Assembly (NCBI GenBank): GCA_030052745.1 | Contig: JANBVO010000001.1 | Span: 124,001-188,000 of the forward strand | Source: Pleurostoma richardsiae | Taxonomy: Eukaryota; Ascomycota; Sordariomycetes; Calosphaeriales; Pleurostomataceae | Direction: 5' to 3' | Length of the DNA stretch: 64,000 nucleotides | Shown: positions 45,254 through 57,247 of the stretch, piece after piece | How positions within the stretch are numbered: position 1 is the stretch's first letter | Layout of the letters: each line of letters starts with the position of its first letter | The notes under the pieces: model-generated | What the model saw: the letters and a program-made list of their open reading frames with translations, nothing else | What the model was told of the DNA's origin: nothing | The model's database searches: none | Translations under genes and position numbers: made by a program

Positions 45254-46569
45254 ATGGCGACCTCTAACAAGATCTTCTCCCTTGAGGGGAAAGGTCTGAA
45301 GCTGGACACAGCCGAGGACCTGGAGCCTTACATCAAGGAGCTCCGGGAGATGGAGGATGTCGAGGAAGTTAGGCTGCTAGGCAACACCCTCGGTGTAGGA
45401 GCGTGCAAACTCCTGGGTGAGGTTCTCGCCACGAAGAAGTCTCTACAGGTAAGGCTTCTCTCAAAGGGCTGTTCCTCTGACAGTCACGCTGACTTCGCTA
45501 GGTCGCAAACCTTGCCGATATCTTTACCGGCCGCCTGTTGAACGAAATTCCAGAAGCGCTGTCCTCCCTTCTCACCTCCATTCTTAACCTGCCCAACCTC
45601 CAGACGATCAACCTTAACGACAACGCCTTCGGACTAAACACGCAGGCACCGCTCGTTGCATTCCTCTCCTCTCACGTTCCTCTTCGGCACCTGTACCTCA
45701 ACAACAACGGCCTTGGTCCCCACGCCGGCATCTTGATTGCCGATGCTCTGTCAGAGCTGCATGCAAAGAAGGAGGCTGCACGCAAGGAAGGCAAGGAAGT
45801 CCCCTACCTTGAGACTGTCATTTGCGGTCGCAACCGCCTGGAGAACGGCAGCATGACCGCTTGGGCGAAGGCATTCAGCTTGCACAACAAAGTTAAGGAG
45901 GTTAAGATGGTTCAGAACGGCATTCGGCAGGAGGGGATCTCGCATCTACTGAGCGAGGGTCTGAAGCACACATCCGAAATCGAGGTTCTAGACCTGCAGG
46001 ATAACACATTCACACTCCTCGGCGCGAAGGCTCTTGCGAAGGTTGCCCCTACGTGGGAGTCGCTCAAAGAGTTGGGCGTCGGCGACTCGCTGCTGAGCGC
46101 CAAGGGAGGCATCCTTCTCGCTGATGCCTTGGCTAAGGGTAACAACAAGAATCTGGAGACGCTGCGTCTGCAGTACAACGATATCACGTCCAAGGGAATC
46201 GAGGGTCTCGCCAAGGCAGCGAAGGAAGCTCTGCCGGCCCTGAAGAAGTTGGAGCTAAACGGAAACAAGTTCGCCGAAGATGACGAGGCCATCATCCTTC
46301 TCCAGGAGCTCTTCGAGGACCGGAAGGAGAAGCTTGGAGGCGATGTGCTTCTCGAGGACGAGTGGGGTCTGGACAGCCTCAGCGACCTGGAGGAGGAAAG
46401 CGAGGAGGAGGAGGAGGAGGAGGAAGAGGCAGAATCAGAGCCCGAGCCGGAGGAGAGGGCTGAGAAGCTGATCAAGGAGGCTGAGGAGGCTCAAGAGGAG
46501 CCCGTCATTCCGACGAAGGATAAGGAGGTTGAGGAGCTGAGCAAGAAGCTCGAGAAGACCGAGATCTGA
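45254..46569 (+). CDS. RNA1: Ran GTPase-activating protein (RanGAP, Rna1)
   Basis: Exons 45254-45448 and 45502-46569 give 420 residues. The N-terminus (FSLEGKGLKLDTAEDLEPYI) and successive leucine-rich repeats match Rna1: VEEVRLLGNTLGVGACKLL, LQTINLNDNAFGLNTQAPLV, LRHLYLNNNGLGPHAGILI and LETVICGRNRLENGSM, which holds conserved Asn and Arg residues of the Ran-contacting face. LRRs continue to about residue 335. A very acidic tail follows (EEESEEEEEEEEEAESEPEP), then a helical, Glu/Lys-rich end. RanGAP stimulates GTP hydrolysis by Ran on the cytoplasmic side and maintains the nuclear transport gradient. The 53-bp intron is phase 0. An AATAAA lies at 46652-46657, 83 bases after the stop. Confidence 0.95.
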
Positions 46570-47219
46570 GCAGCGGATACACGGTTTGGCATAGAAGGGG
46601 CCAGCGGCATAGGCCTGCACATCACCAGTAGAGACAGAAGACGATACCCAGAATAAAGATTCCCTATAACGCATAAACAGATACAGACACGGTATGTTTG
46701 CAGTACTAGTGGCCTGGGCGCGAGCAAGTCCTTGGACAGCTGTGTGTGTCCCTGTGTCCCGTGCTCCCGAGGCAGCCGTTCATCAAGACGCAGCTGACAC
46801 ATAGCAGCACAAGAGTTGTACGCAGCGGTAGTTCTAGAACAGCCTTGAGGTCACTGACACTGTCAATTGGGCAGCACAAAGCTTGTTTAGTGGACTGCAG
46901 CAGCCTTCTGCCGCGTTGTGGCTTTGGCCGAGGTTACCCTCAATCGCCAATGTTCTGATTGTCACACCACTACTGCCACTGACACCAGCTCTACCCGTCA
47001 CCACCACATCTCCTGCCCAGCCGCGTGACCAGCTAACATGAACATAAATACACCCACAGAAAGGCTTCAGCCGGCCTGGTGTCCTTCGGCACTTATGTTT
47101 ACCCCAGATTACTGGCTTGCAGACTGCAGAGCTATCAATAACACCTGACTTGAACTATCACCAACCAACCTTCTACAACACATTCCAACAGCCGGCAAAT
47201 TGGCCTTCTACTGAAAACC
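46570..47219. other. Intergenic region with RNA1 polyadenylation signal
   Basis: AATAAA at 46652-46657 is the likely RNA1 poly(A) signal. The right half is CA-rich and is probably the leader of the next gene. Confidence 0.45.
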
Positions 47220-47895
47220 ATGGCCACCTTTCCTCTATTCGAAACAACCGAATCGGTGATCGAGGTCCTGTGGGATATCGCCCTGGCCATCTTCATTACC
47301 CGCCTGGCCTTCATCTACTTCCTGGTGACGTCCGCCTCGGTGGGCCTCCTCGCCTTCCTAGCCTCCAAAGACTACCTCCCCTACCTCAGCGAGCTGACGG
47401 CGACGCCGCACTCCTCACTGCTTGCACTTTCTGCCGCCACGGTGCTGCTCTCGGTAGTATGGGCGCGCTTCGTCGTCACCTACTTTGAGGTGCCCCGCGT
47501 GCTGAGCTTCCGCCTCGCCATCGGCGGCGTCGCCCTATTCTTCGCTGCGGCGGCGGCGTCTCTTGCCGGATGCGTGATCTACGGGAAGGGCCAGGGCGCG
47601 TGGGCCAGCGCGGAGGCGGGAGGCCCGGCGGGTGCGGCGTGGGGAGCGACGGGAGTCGCGTTTGCAGTGATGCCGGTGCTGTCGATGCTGACGGAGGCGA
47701 GACAGCCGGCGGCGGGGGGGTACCAGTCGACGTCGCATGGGCACGAGAACAAGAGCATTGTGGCCGCCGTGTAAGTCTTTGTGATTAGGGGGCGCGGTTC
47801 AGGTGCGTCCGGCGAACGGAATGACTGACGGTGGTAATAGGCCTACTGTCAACTTGACCGAGAAAAAGGCGGCGAAGGAGAAGAAGAGTAACTAG
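47220..47895 (+). CDS. Four-span membrane protein of unknown function
   Basis: Exons 47220-47770 and 47841-47895 give 201 residues. About four membrane spans are visible: VLWDIALAIFITRLAFIYFL with the following VTSASVGLLAFLA, LLALSAATVLLSVVWARFVV, LAIGGVALFFAAAAASLAGC and WGATGVAFAVMPVLSMLT. A 70-bp intron (GTAAGT...AATAG) lies within the C-terminal tail. Without splicing the frame would end at the TAA inside the donor; after splicing it ends in a basic tail, PTVNLTEKKAAKEKKSN. A dibasic Lys-rich end may favour retention in the secretory pathway, but this is inference. No family recognised. Confidence 0.75.
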
Positions 47896-49796
47896 CGGGC
47901 AATGTTGCGCCTTCTCTCTCTTACTCCCTGCCACGCGTGCATCAGGGTCTTGGGAGCATTGGAGTCCTTCGCGGTAGCACGTTTGTCTCTCCTTGAGGAG
48001 GAGGATGGAGCGGCGCCGAGAGTCTACGAAGCAATTCCTCTTGTTTAAACGATGTCGACACTTTTCATGGGAGACCTGTACGGGGGCACCGAGTTGTTTC
48101 CTGGTAGCCCAGCTATGAATTCAATCGGGGTTTGGGGGGCTTCTCAAATAAAGGGTTCATCACCCCTTGGCGTTCTGGTCATGGATGGATAGGATGCGGA
48201 CTCAATACTGACAGCACATGATACCGTTGCGCGGATGTTGCAAAAGACTGGCTCCTCCAAAAGCAATGACAATACCTAATCCGTTTACCACCTTTCCGTC
48301 TATCCCGGTATGCCATGTGACGTAAATCAGTGGAAGAGGATTGAGGTCCCAGGCAAGACATCATGGATTCGGGAAATCCGGGCTTCATGACAGCAATGAT
48401 GGAGGTTCGTCGGAGTGGATGTGGTCAGAGGCTTTGAGCAGAACTAGTGCCCAGCCTCCTATCATATACAATTAGGGCAGACATTTATGGCGTCAACGCT
48501 GTATTGTTGAATCTGTGAGGGACAGCTCCCACCATCTCAGGGAATGCAGTTTGTGGCTACAAAGGGATCATGACCACTAATGCGTGACATTCGCCGCCCT
48601 GATGAAGAGCGGCAGCTCGTCAGAGCGTCGAGACAAACCATCAAGCCTTCAAAATATACTCAGACTCAACAAGATCTTCATCGCCAATACTGAAGGAACA
48701 ATGGGCGATTAATATTCACCTTAGGAGAGTTAAGAGTTGAAGTTGAAGAATGATCAGTCGCTAAGCCGGCAACTGGAGTCGTAATGGTTGTCGCTAATGC
48801 AAGCCATTCCGTACTTACAGACAGGGGAGCCCACATCCCTGGATCCCTGGATCTTGCCAACTTCATCCACTGGAATGAGCGAGAGGGTATTTGCTCAGCG
48901 ATATTCTCAACCAATGCCGCCTTCCAATCCAGGAGCTTCCAAAGTGCAGGATGGCCTCATGCTCTCCCTCTCTGGCCCATCCCTTCGTCCATAGCCTCCG
49001 GTCTCCTTCACCATCCCCCACAACAAGCGGAGGGGGGAGTGTCGGGAGAATGGAATCGCCTCTAGGGCTTCCGCTGCTGCTAGTTTCCGCATCATGGCCG
49101 GGAGATGATGAGAGCGACTCTAGCTGACCGTGAGGCTATAGACGCGGATGCCGTCGACCTGTTTCGCATTGTCCCGCTTATTACCGTCTGTCCGGGACAT
49201 CATATCGATACCTCCCGGATTTCATCCATGATGATTCTTCCATCTTGGCCGTAATCCCACGCTGAGTTTTCTTCTCCCTCGACGGGACTAGATGCACTAG
49301 GTGTGTCTCAAATTGCTGTGCTAGTTCTGCCCTTCGAAGTGACCGGGGCAGCGATGCCCAGCCTCTGGTTCGACCCTGATTCCAGATCTTTAATACATTC
49401 TTCATCCCCCCGCGGCCCGCTGACCCAGCGCTGCCAGGCTAAAGAGGCTGGATAGATTGCTGCGTTTCTTGGATTCTAGCCTCTGTCTCCATCCCACAGG
49501 AGCGTCTGCCCCGTAAAGACGATGTCTTACTCGCATACTTCAGGACGGCGAGGAAGCGTCGCTGCGGTTCTGGGCTGTGTAGTCGGACGACCATTCCATC
49601 TCTTGCAACATCCATCGAGGCTGGCGGCGAGGACCGTCACGTCGCTTACATTCCTTTGACTGGCAAATCCAGCAGGGCTGGGTGCTCATATAGACATCGT
49701 GGACGACGATATCTAGCAGCCCTTTTCGCCTGGCAACTCCAGTTCTATACGATCCTTACATATTGTTTCGTCACTCTTTGCCCCTGGATCTTCAAG
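47896..49796. other. 1.9-kb region without a supported gene
   Basis: Short minus-strand frames near 48678-49405 look fragmentary and do not join convincingly. The last 100 bases are the probable leader of the chitinase gene. Confidence 0.4.
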
Positions 49797-51536
49797 ATGT
49801 TGGCCCCGGTTCTTTTCGTTGTTGCCCCCTTGCTACTTGCGGTTCCAGCTCAAGGAGCGCCGCAGCACCACAACCACCACCAACACCATCACACTACAAG
49901 CGGTGGAAGCTGTGTCGAGGCCATTACGGAGACTGTCACGTATACGACGACAATATACGCGGATGATCCGTCTGATCCGACAAGTCTATCGGACGATCCC
50001 CTCGCCACTCAAGTCCCAACTGCAATTTATGAGCACTACAGTCCTGCCGCAACGCAGAGCTTGACGATAGGCAACCTCTCCCTTGCAAGCAGCACCCCTT
50101 CATATACCCCATTTCGTGAGTCAGGGCTGGCGGGGCCGACTGGTACTTCTCAGAGTCTTGCTCTAGCACCCAGTTCGACACGGAGTGCATTGCCCTCGTC
50201 AGGAGCCGTAGACACCCTCAACAGCACGGATGCTCCGTCCGTCTACCAGAACTCACTGTACTTCACTAACTGGTAAGCTGTCTTGTCTTGCAAGGTCCCA
50301 GAGACCGCATAGACGAGCACTGGCTAATATATAATAGGGGTATATATGGCGCCAATTACCAACCGCAGGATATTCCTGCTTCGTCTGTAACCCGCATCCT
50401 ATACGCCTTCGCTAATATTGAGTCTGACGGCTCAGTGTAAGTGTCCTTCACGCTATATATAGCCTTGAGGATCCGTGGTCTAATGCATGTCACACAGCGT
50501 ATCGTCGGACACGTACGCGGATTTGGAGAAGCATTATTCTACGGATTCGTGGAATGACGCCGGCACCAATGCGTACGGCTGCGTCAAGCAGCTGTATCTC
50601 CTCAAGAAACAGAACAGGCAGATGAAGGTCCTCCTGTCTATCGGCGGCTGGTCCTACTCCTCCAAGTTCCCTGCTGTTGCAGCCAGCGCCACAGCTCGCC
50701 AGAAATTTGCCTCCACGGCCGTCCAACTGGTCGGGGACTGGGGCTTTGACGGTATCGACATCGACTGGGAGTACCCCGCGAGCGCAACAGAGGCCGCGAA
50801 CTTCGTCCTCCTGCTGCAGGCCTGCCGCCAGGCGCTCGACGACTACGCCGCCGAGTACGCTCCAGGCTACCACTTCCTGATCACCGTCGCCAGCCCGGCG
50901 GGTCCGACTAACTACAACATGATGGACCTCGAGGGCATGGACGCCTGGGTGGACTCGTGGAACCTGATGGCCTACGACTACGCCGGGTCCTGGGACACGA
51001 CGACCGGGCACCAGGCCAACATCTACTCCAACGCGGCAAACCCGCTGTCGACCAAGTTCAGCACGGAGCAGGCGGTCCGCGACTACATCGTCGCCGGCGT
51101 GGCCGCCAGCAAGATCCACATGGGCCTGCCGCTGTACGGCCGCTCCTTCGAGTCCACCACCGGCCTGGGCAAGGCCTACAGCGGCGTGGGCGCGGGCGAC
51201 GCGCAGGCGGGCGTCTGGCTGTACAAGAGCCTGCCTCGGTCGGGCGCCACCGAGTACTACGACGACGCGGCCAAGGCCTCCTACAGCTACGACTCGTCGT
51301 CGCTCGAGCTCATCTCGTACGACAACGTCGCCAGCGCCGTCGAGAAGAGCAGCTACCTCGTCCGCCGGGGCCTGGGCGGCGCCGTCTTCTGGGAGGCCAG
51401 CGGCGACAAGACCGGCGCGGAGAGCCTGGTGGGCACGCTGGCCGAGCAGATGGGGGCGCTGGACGCCAGCCAGAACCTGCTCAGCTACCCGGCGAGCCAG
51501 TACGACAACATCAAGAACGGCATGCCGGACTCGTGA
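49797..51536 (+). CDS. GH18 chitinase, secreted, with a His-rich N-terminus
   Basis: Exons 49797-50272, 50338-50436 and 50498-51536 give 537 residues. A signal peptide (MLAPVLFVVAPLLLAVPAQG) is followed by a histidine cluster at residues 24-32 (seven His in nine), then a Ser/Thr/Pro-rich region to about residue 150. The GH18 barrel starts at YFTNWGIYGANYQPQDIP. The beta-3 motif VLLSIGGWSYSSKF and the catalytic motif DGIDIDWE at 276-283 (general acid Glu283) are intact, as are WNLMAYDYAG and LGGAVFWEASGDK. It should hydrolyse chitin endolytically, in wall remodelling or in feeding. No chitin-binding module or C-terminal anchor is seen. A potential in-frame ATG upstream would bury the signal peptide, so 49797 is preferred. 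Confidence 0.92.
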
Positions 51537-52653
51537 GCGTTGTTTTCGTTTCTTGCGCTTGCTGGAGTTGGGAGTTGCCCGGGCTGGCCCGGGCTGTTTT
51601 GTCTTTCTTAATATCATCTCAAGTGCATACGAGGGAGATCCGTGTAGGAGGGAAAGTCCTAGTTCATTTTTGTAGCATCGCTTGCGATACACTGTTGCAT
51701 TTGCATAAGTCATAGCGGAGTCTCTTCCTCGATATCTCAAAATAATATGACTATCTACTCGTTCATCCTCTGCTGCCTATTCAATCTCCAGCCAAAATAT
51801 TGGAACTCAAGAGCTGTTGGCCTCAGAACATGGGGCTCCCTGGGAACTGGCTTGCTGTGCAGTTGTGCATCAGTCCAGAGACACATGTCTTGGACCCTCT
51901 GCCACGCGACAGAATCCTACGTCAGGGGCGCATGGGAGGATGGAGGGAATGACAAGTCGATATGGCGTCCTAGCCTCCCCAGCCACCTCATAGTCAGTCA
52001 TGCCTGCGGTTGTCGGGCTGGGCATTCCCGACGCTGTTTAGGGACACCGGCTCATTAACTAGCGCAAACCATTCTCCTGACATCCCTTCAACGATCCTAA
52101 GCCGTCGAGCTACAAACCGAGCCGTAGTATAGCGGAGCCCGAGGTCGATACCCCTGGATGGATGCTCCTCCCCATCGGGCCGCTCAAGGAGGCGGATCTC
52201 GGAACGAAGGATGTAGAGTCGCTCAAAGCGCCTACATATCACAGTAGAACACTGTTATCATACGAAGCAGGTTTATAATAATCCTAGTCGGATATACGGC
52301 CGGTTGGCTGAGCCTTGCAGCTGTTCAGGACTTCCTCTCGTAAAGGATGCTCCCGTCGATCAGTCTCTCCACCACCACTGAGGCGGCCGTTCCTCTGGGA
52401 TAGTTACAACAATGCCGACAGAGGTGACGGGTGATCAGCTGCGGCTCTCGACAACCTGTGAACTAGTCTATTACTGCCATCTGAAGATGTAGATGCATAC
52501 TCATGGTGTTCCTGCTGTTCTAATATGAATGTCGTAATATCGTGATATCGTAAACGCTCTTGAGTGCTCCCAGATCGCCCTCTATATGCAATGCGCAAAC
52601 TCCCAAAACGCCGATGCTCTTTTCTCGAGGAGCCAAAAACACCCACTCCGCTC
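51537..52653. other. Convergent intergenic region
   Basis: The chitinase and DUF1275 genes converge here. No gene seen. Confidence 0.45.
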
Positions 52654-53654
52654 TTACACAGCCTCCTGGGAGACCTTCTCCTTCTCCCCCTCGTTGAATA
52701 AGTACATGGCCGTGACCAGCAGCTTCCCGCACGCCGACACGAACACCGCGACCGCCGACCCCGCCGCCTTGTAGATGTAGGCGCCCGCCAGCGACCCGAG
52801 CACCAGCGTGACCAGGAACGCGACGCGGCGGTTGCGCGGCCTGTTGTGCAAGCCGAACAGGGACGGATCGATCAGCAGGTCGACCCACGCGGCAGTGGCC
52901 ATGGCGGTGCTGATCTCCGTCATGCGCAGCGCCCGGCTCTGTACGACCTGGCTGCCGGACGCGAAGGCCAGCAGCCCAACGACGACGACCGCGCGCCACC
53001 CCGTGGCGTCGATGCCCTCGTCCCTGACGCCGCCGCCGCCGCCGCCGCCGCCGCCTCTGCGGGTGCCGGAGGCGGTGTACTGGATGGCCGCGGCGGCGAA
53101 GACGAGGCACGTCTGGATCAGGTTGCAGGCGACGAGCCACAGGCGCCGGCGGGGGCCGACGATGTGGCCGACCTGCCCCGTCACCCAGCCGCCGGCGAGG
53201 AAGAAGCCGAGGGCGGCGCCGATGTTGGCCGTCACGAACATGTCGCCGTCTAAGTTGGGCAGGGCGACGGCCAGCATGAGGAACACGGTGTTGCCCGTCT
53301 GGTTGGAGGCGAAGCAGTGGTAGTCGGGGAAGGAGATGGCATCTTTTTGGGAGAAGCGTTAGTATATACTGCGGGAGAGTCCTCGATTCGATTGGAGACC
53401 GGCTTACCTTGCAGGCCGGTACAGAACGTCAGTATTATCAGCTCCAACTCGGCGAATAGTGACGGCCGGACGGGTGCTATCAGGTGCTCCATGACTCTTG
53501 TAGTGAAGGTAGGGCAGGGGCTAGGTTCAGATTTCTGAGCATCGGGACTCGTCTGCCGAGAAGTGTTTCTACTGCCTTTCTCGCCATGACCCTGGGGGCC
53601 TTGAAGGCAGGTCTGTGACTCCGACATCTCGCACTTCTGCTCTGTTGCTGACAT
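52654..53654 (-). CDS. DUF1275 (YoaK-like) multi-pass membrane protein
   Basis: Exon 1 is 53654-53408 and exon 2 is 53342-52654, giving 311 residues. After a hydrophilic N-terminus of about 55 residues, the family-typical segment LIILTFCTGLQDAISFPDYH leads across the splice to CFASNQTGNTVFLMLAVALP, a hallmark of DUF1275. Further membrane spans include ANIGAALGFFLAGGWVTG, LWLVACNLIQTCLVFAAAAI, AVVVVGLLAFASGSQVVQ and a last pair at the C-terminus. A run of nine glycines, coded by (GCC)9 on the plus strand, sits in a loop near the middle. Members are of unknown function and occur widely in bacteria and fungi. The start could also be Met10 or Met55; the first ATG is used. Confidence 0.8.
53029..53055 (+). 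repeat. (GCC)9 trinucleotide run in the DUF1275 gene
   Basis: Nine perfect GCC units on the plus strand encode nine glycines on the minus-strand gene, in a loop between membrane spans. Confidence 0.9.
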
Positions 53655-53787
53655 AGGTGTTGCGGAGCATGCAGCAAGTCTCGTGGAAGGATGTATGCGG
53701 GGGGAAGTCGGTGAAATCGGTAGACGCGAACACGGTGATATCAGGGGAACTTGAGATATTATGCAATGTTCGCTTGCGGGTTCTACT

Positions 53788-54350
53788 CTAAAGAGTAGGG
53801 AACGAGAGTGCTACTTCCGACTGATATAAGTCGACTTTAGGACATCTGACCTGGCTACAGACAGCCGGACGGGAAACAACGGGGAAGAACAGGGAGACAG
53901 GAGTTTTTGACCGCTCTCCTTGCCAGCGGCCCATACGGCCTGCTAAAGTTTGCCGCATCCAAGAGGCCTTAGGAGACGGGAAGTCTTCGGGTACTCCACT
54001 CCGAGTCCCGGCGCTAAGGAGCTCCGGGACGGTGAGGTCGTTGAAGTGGAACAAGTCGGGCTCATATCCAATCGATGCTTTCATCGCTGCTGTCAACCAT
54101 GCAAGCTGGGTATCGTTCAGTCCGAGCCCATGCCACGATGCGCCTGCCTGCATGCGCCGCTTGCACTGATGCATGGCCTAGATAATAAGGTGTGCCTAGG
54201 GAGGAGGCGGTCAGAGATTGGAGATACCTCATGTCTCTTGAGCCAGACTTTCACCGCAGACCCGGGTGACGAGGTCTGTATAGGGTAGATGTCACTCTGT
54301 AGTCGGGCACTCGCAGTTCGATTCACGATAGGTATCATGATGTCAGCCAT
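53788..54350 (-). CDS. Weak two-exon candidate gene, 170 residues
   Basis: Proposed exon 1 is 54350-54228 and exon 2 is 54177-53788. A 50-bp intron with donor GTATCT, a TGAC branch and a TAG acceptor joins them in phase 0, and removing it links two open frames. The protein starts MADIMIPIVNRTASARLQSD and continues with SAVKVWLKRHE, then GLGLNDTQLAWLTAAMKASI and an FHFNDLTVPELLSAG segment that look protein-like. No family is recognised and the C-terminus looks less natural. It may be a fragment of an older gene. The upstream region, between this and 57247, has no other support. Confidence 0.35.
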
Positions 54351-57247
54351 GACGATCCAAAATTTTCATACTCTGTTTGAGCCGCAAGCTAAGCGCGGCC
54401 ATCCGCGGTTCGAAAACTTGAATCAGAGTTTCGGACGGGAGCCGGGCCGGCTTTGAGTCGGGGTCGAGCCGACGCCGGCTTTCGGGCGGCGGCCGGAAGG
54501 CGGATACGTCCCATTAGCGCTACCGGTTCGACCGATACCCGCCGAGTTCCAACTGATTCCCGACAGCCCGACATCTGGAGCCTTTGGACTCCCCGATATT
54601 GAGAATACCCCCAGTTCAAGATTCGCAAGAGACTCTTCCGTTGATGGCCGCACATTACCCTACTTGAAGAAGAGAACCAGTGGTTCTCGAGACACCTTGC
54701 GCCATAATGATTGGTGCGTTGCGACGTGTGAGAGGAATGACATCTCATTAGCCTGCAGAATAGGCCTTGCCGATTCTCTCGAAGACGATAATTCGACAAG
54801 TTGGCAGGTCAATAGATTGCGGGCGAAAGAAAGCGCTGACATGTTCAGCTCGATGAAGCCGATGGATGGAGATACTACGATGAAGCGAGCTGCGGCCAAG
54901 ACCTGCTCGAGGAGGCTTCCGCGCACCGAATAATGGCGCCTCGGTTCACGCACATCAAGCAGTCGTCGAATCCAGCATGCTTCGCTGCCGGCCTCTCGAA
55001 CAGGTCGAGTGAATTGCGCCACCTGATACTCTTCAGGCTGACGCTTGCTTCGCGGGGTGCCGTTTCCTCTCAGGCCCACCGAAACCGGTTCAGAGCGAGC
55101 AATATTCTCGGCTAGAAGTAGTCATCATATCCTGACTACACATTCATCTCGCGGGGTTTGATTGCAGAAGTTCCGCACTTGCGGACACCGTCGTTGGATA
55201 ACAACCCCATTGTTCAGGGAAAGGATGAGCGGCTGTCGCTCAGTCCTCATGATCATGGTCGATAATCGAGATGTGGTAGTCGCCGTAGCTGAATGGGCCC
55301 TCTGGAGTCGCAGGAGGAACGAAGGCAGTGTGCGTGCAGTTGTCAAAGTGTGTCGGCCCTTTGCTTATGGCATGATCTCGCGATTGCCAGGGTCCAGGAG
55401 ACTTCGCAGCAGATTGACACACATCATCTTCGCCTGTTCCCGCCCATGAGACCGAACACACGTGTCTGGTGTGATGGTGGAGTGGTGCGGGGCCGTTGTC
55501 GCTCTCGAGACATACTGTAGCACTTCCGGAATTCGGCAGACTGTCAGTGGAAGACAGGATGGATGAAGCTTCTCCGCGACCGCCGCAGCTGTGAACTGCT
55601 GCTGGTGTTTTTGACATCTCCGGTGAACTCGACAGAGGCTCTCGCGCGAGTCCGGATTAGTAAAAGCGTGGGGGCTACTGAGGCTTACATAATCCAAGTA
55701 GGGCCCGGTTCTCGGCTGGTCTGAATGACACATTTCCGTTGCTCACAATGTTAGTGTCAGCCGCCTGAGCGATCTTCGCAGCAGCATCGCGACGACATGC
55801 GTCGATTTTTGCATCCTCTCAGCAGCAAGGACCCGATTCTGTGGTACGAGTGACGAGACGGTGAGGTTGTGGTTCTCTCCGGTGCTTGAGAGGAAGGGGA
55901 GGCTACTGTTCGCTGGTTCAGCCGCCCGCTAAGCCCTGTCCGACATCCTCCCTGTGGCCTCAATCGCCTCGAGGTGAGCGGATCAACGAGGCCGCAAGGG
56001 CAGGCGCCGAAGACAACGACAAGGAGGCTTATCGGACGTCAGATCGAGTAACTCCGGAGCAGATCGAACCTGTTCAATGGCCTTGACTCCCGCGGAGATC
56101 TCTGACGCCGTCCAATCAAGGAGGCTAGGCGGCCACGACTAATAACCAATTCCTTATCTCGACCCTAGTGGGCCAGATCTGCTGGTGAGTCGTGTCTGGC
56201 TTCGGCCCTTATCTTTCCTCTACTGAAGAAGTGCGAGCGCTCCAGTGCGAGGCTTGTGCTTTTCCCTGCTTTTCCTAGTAGTTAATGTCTCACAAAGGAG
56301 ACAACCCAGTGCCCCAATCGCGGCCTGCTATGCTCTGTAGTGCTGTCGTACAGTACGGAGTACATACCGCTGGGGCTCTCTCGTGCCACCATAGCTGCAG
56401 GCTCGGGGCGTGAAACGGCATCTCCTCTTCCTTCTCCTCGGCGCAGGCCTACCCGTGCTCGCTGCTGCTGCCGTCAAATTCCTAGTAGTTATCAGACAAT
56501 ACGGATGTCCATCAAGGCCAAGCTGGCTAGGAAGAGATCTCCGGCTTCCATGCCTATGCTGGCTTCGTTGTGGACCACTCTCTCCCCCCGGGACACCACC
56601 GGACCAACATATCTTGGCTCGCAGAGCCTTCACACCGTCACTCTGCGATAGCAGCATCGCCTAGACTGAAGAGGTAGAAGATCGCAAAGGCTATTAGTGC
56701 TGCTGCTAGCATTTCAACGAGTGTGACGCTGGACATCTTGCGTCACGACTCACTTCGGATCTGCCGTGTACTTAACACCCGCATGTCATTGCATATCTCC
56801 AATACGCATAGCGCGGGACTTATCAGCGATCAGCACTGGGCGCTAGAGCCCTACCACCAGAGAGCCGATAGAAGGGTCCGCCTCCAGGCCGCCCAGGCCA
56901 CCACCATCCCAAGCTGGTGGCACTCGCTTCATGCTTTTCCGCTACAGCTAGGATCCCCACTGGGACAGGGCAAGGAGCCTCCGCGCAAGCGGTTTAGCGC
57001 CCATTGAAGTGTGAAATCCGGAGATGCTCACTTTACGGGAGGCCTATCGCTCGTCCCATCGATACCAAGGAGGCAGAGACGCTTTGCTCCTATAAAGGTT
57101 GGCGACCCCTGATACGGTTGCCAACCCACAATTCCAATAACGACTCTACGGGCAGACGAGCAGTACTCGAAGAAAGGGCAGCTTTCCTACAGCATAAACG
57201 GTATACCAGTTGCCCACTGCTTAGCCCCCCTTTACATTACTATCACT
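54351..57247. other. 2.9-kb gene-poor region before the nitrate transporter
   Basis: Several open frames were examined, including a 125-codon ATG frame at 55240-55617 on the minus strand, but none is convincing. The last few hundred bases should hold the transporter promoter. Confidence 0.4.

Noticed and set aside
48678-49405. Cluster of short minus-strand frames
   Set aside because: They are in different frames, with no plausible introns to join them and no recognisable domain.
50490-51740. Minus-strand open frame of 416 codons opposite the chitinase
   Set aside because: Antisense shadow of the GH18 coding strand; repetitive Arg/Val composition without motifs.
54400-54540. TTCGA-containing strings resembling tRNA T-loops
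   Set aside because: No matching acceptor stem or anticodon arm could be folded around them; also none near 49367 or 39363.
55240-55617. Minus-strand ATG frame of 125 codons
   Set aside because: The C-terminal third looks somewhat protein-like, but there is no family match, no neighbouring exon and another long frame overlaps it; left unannotated.
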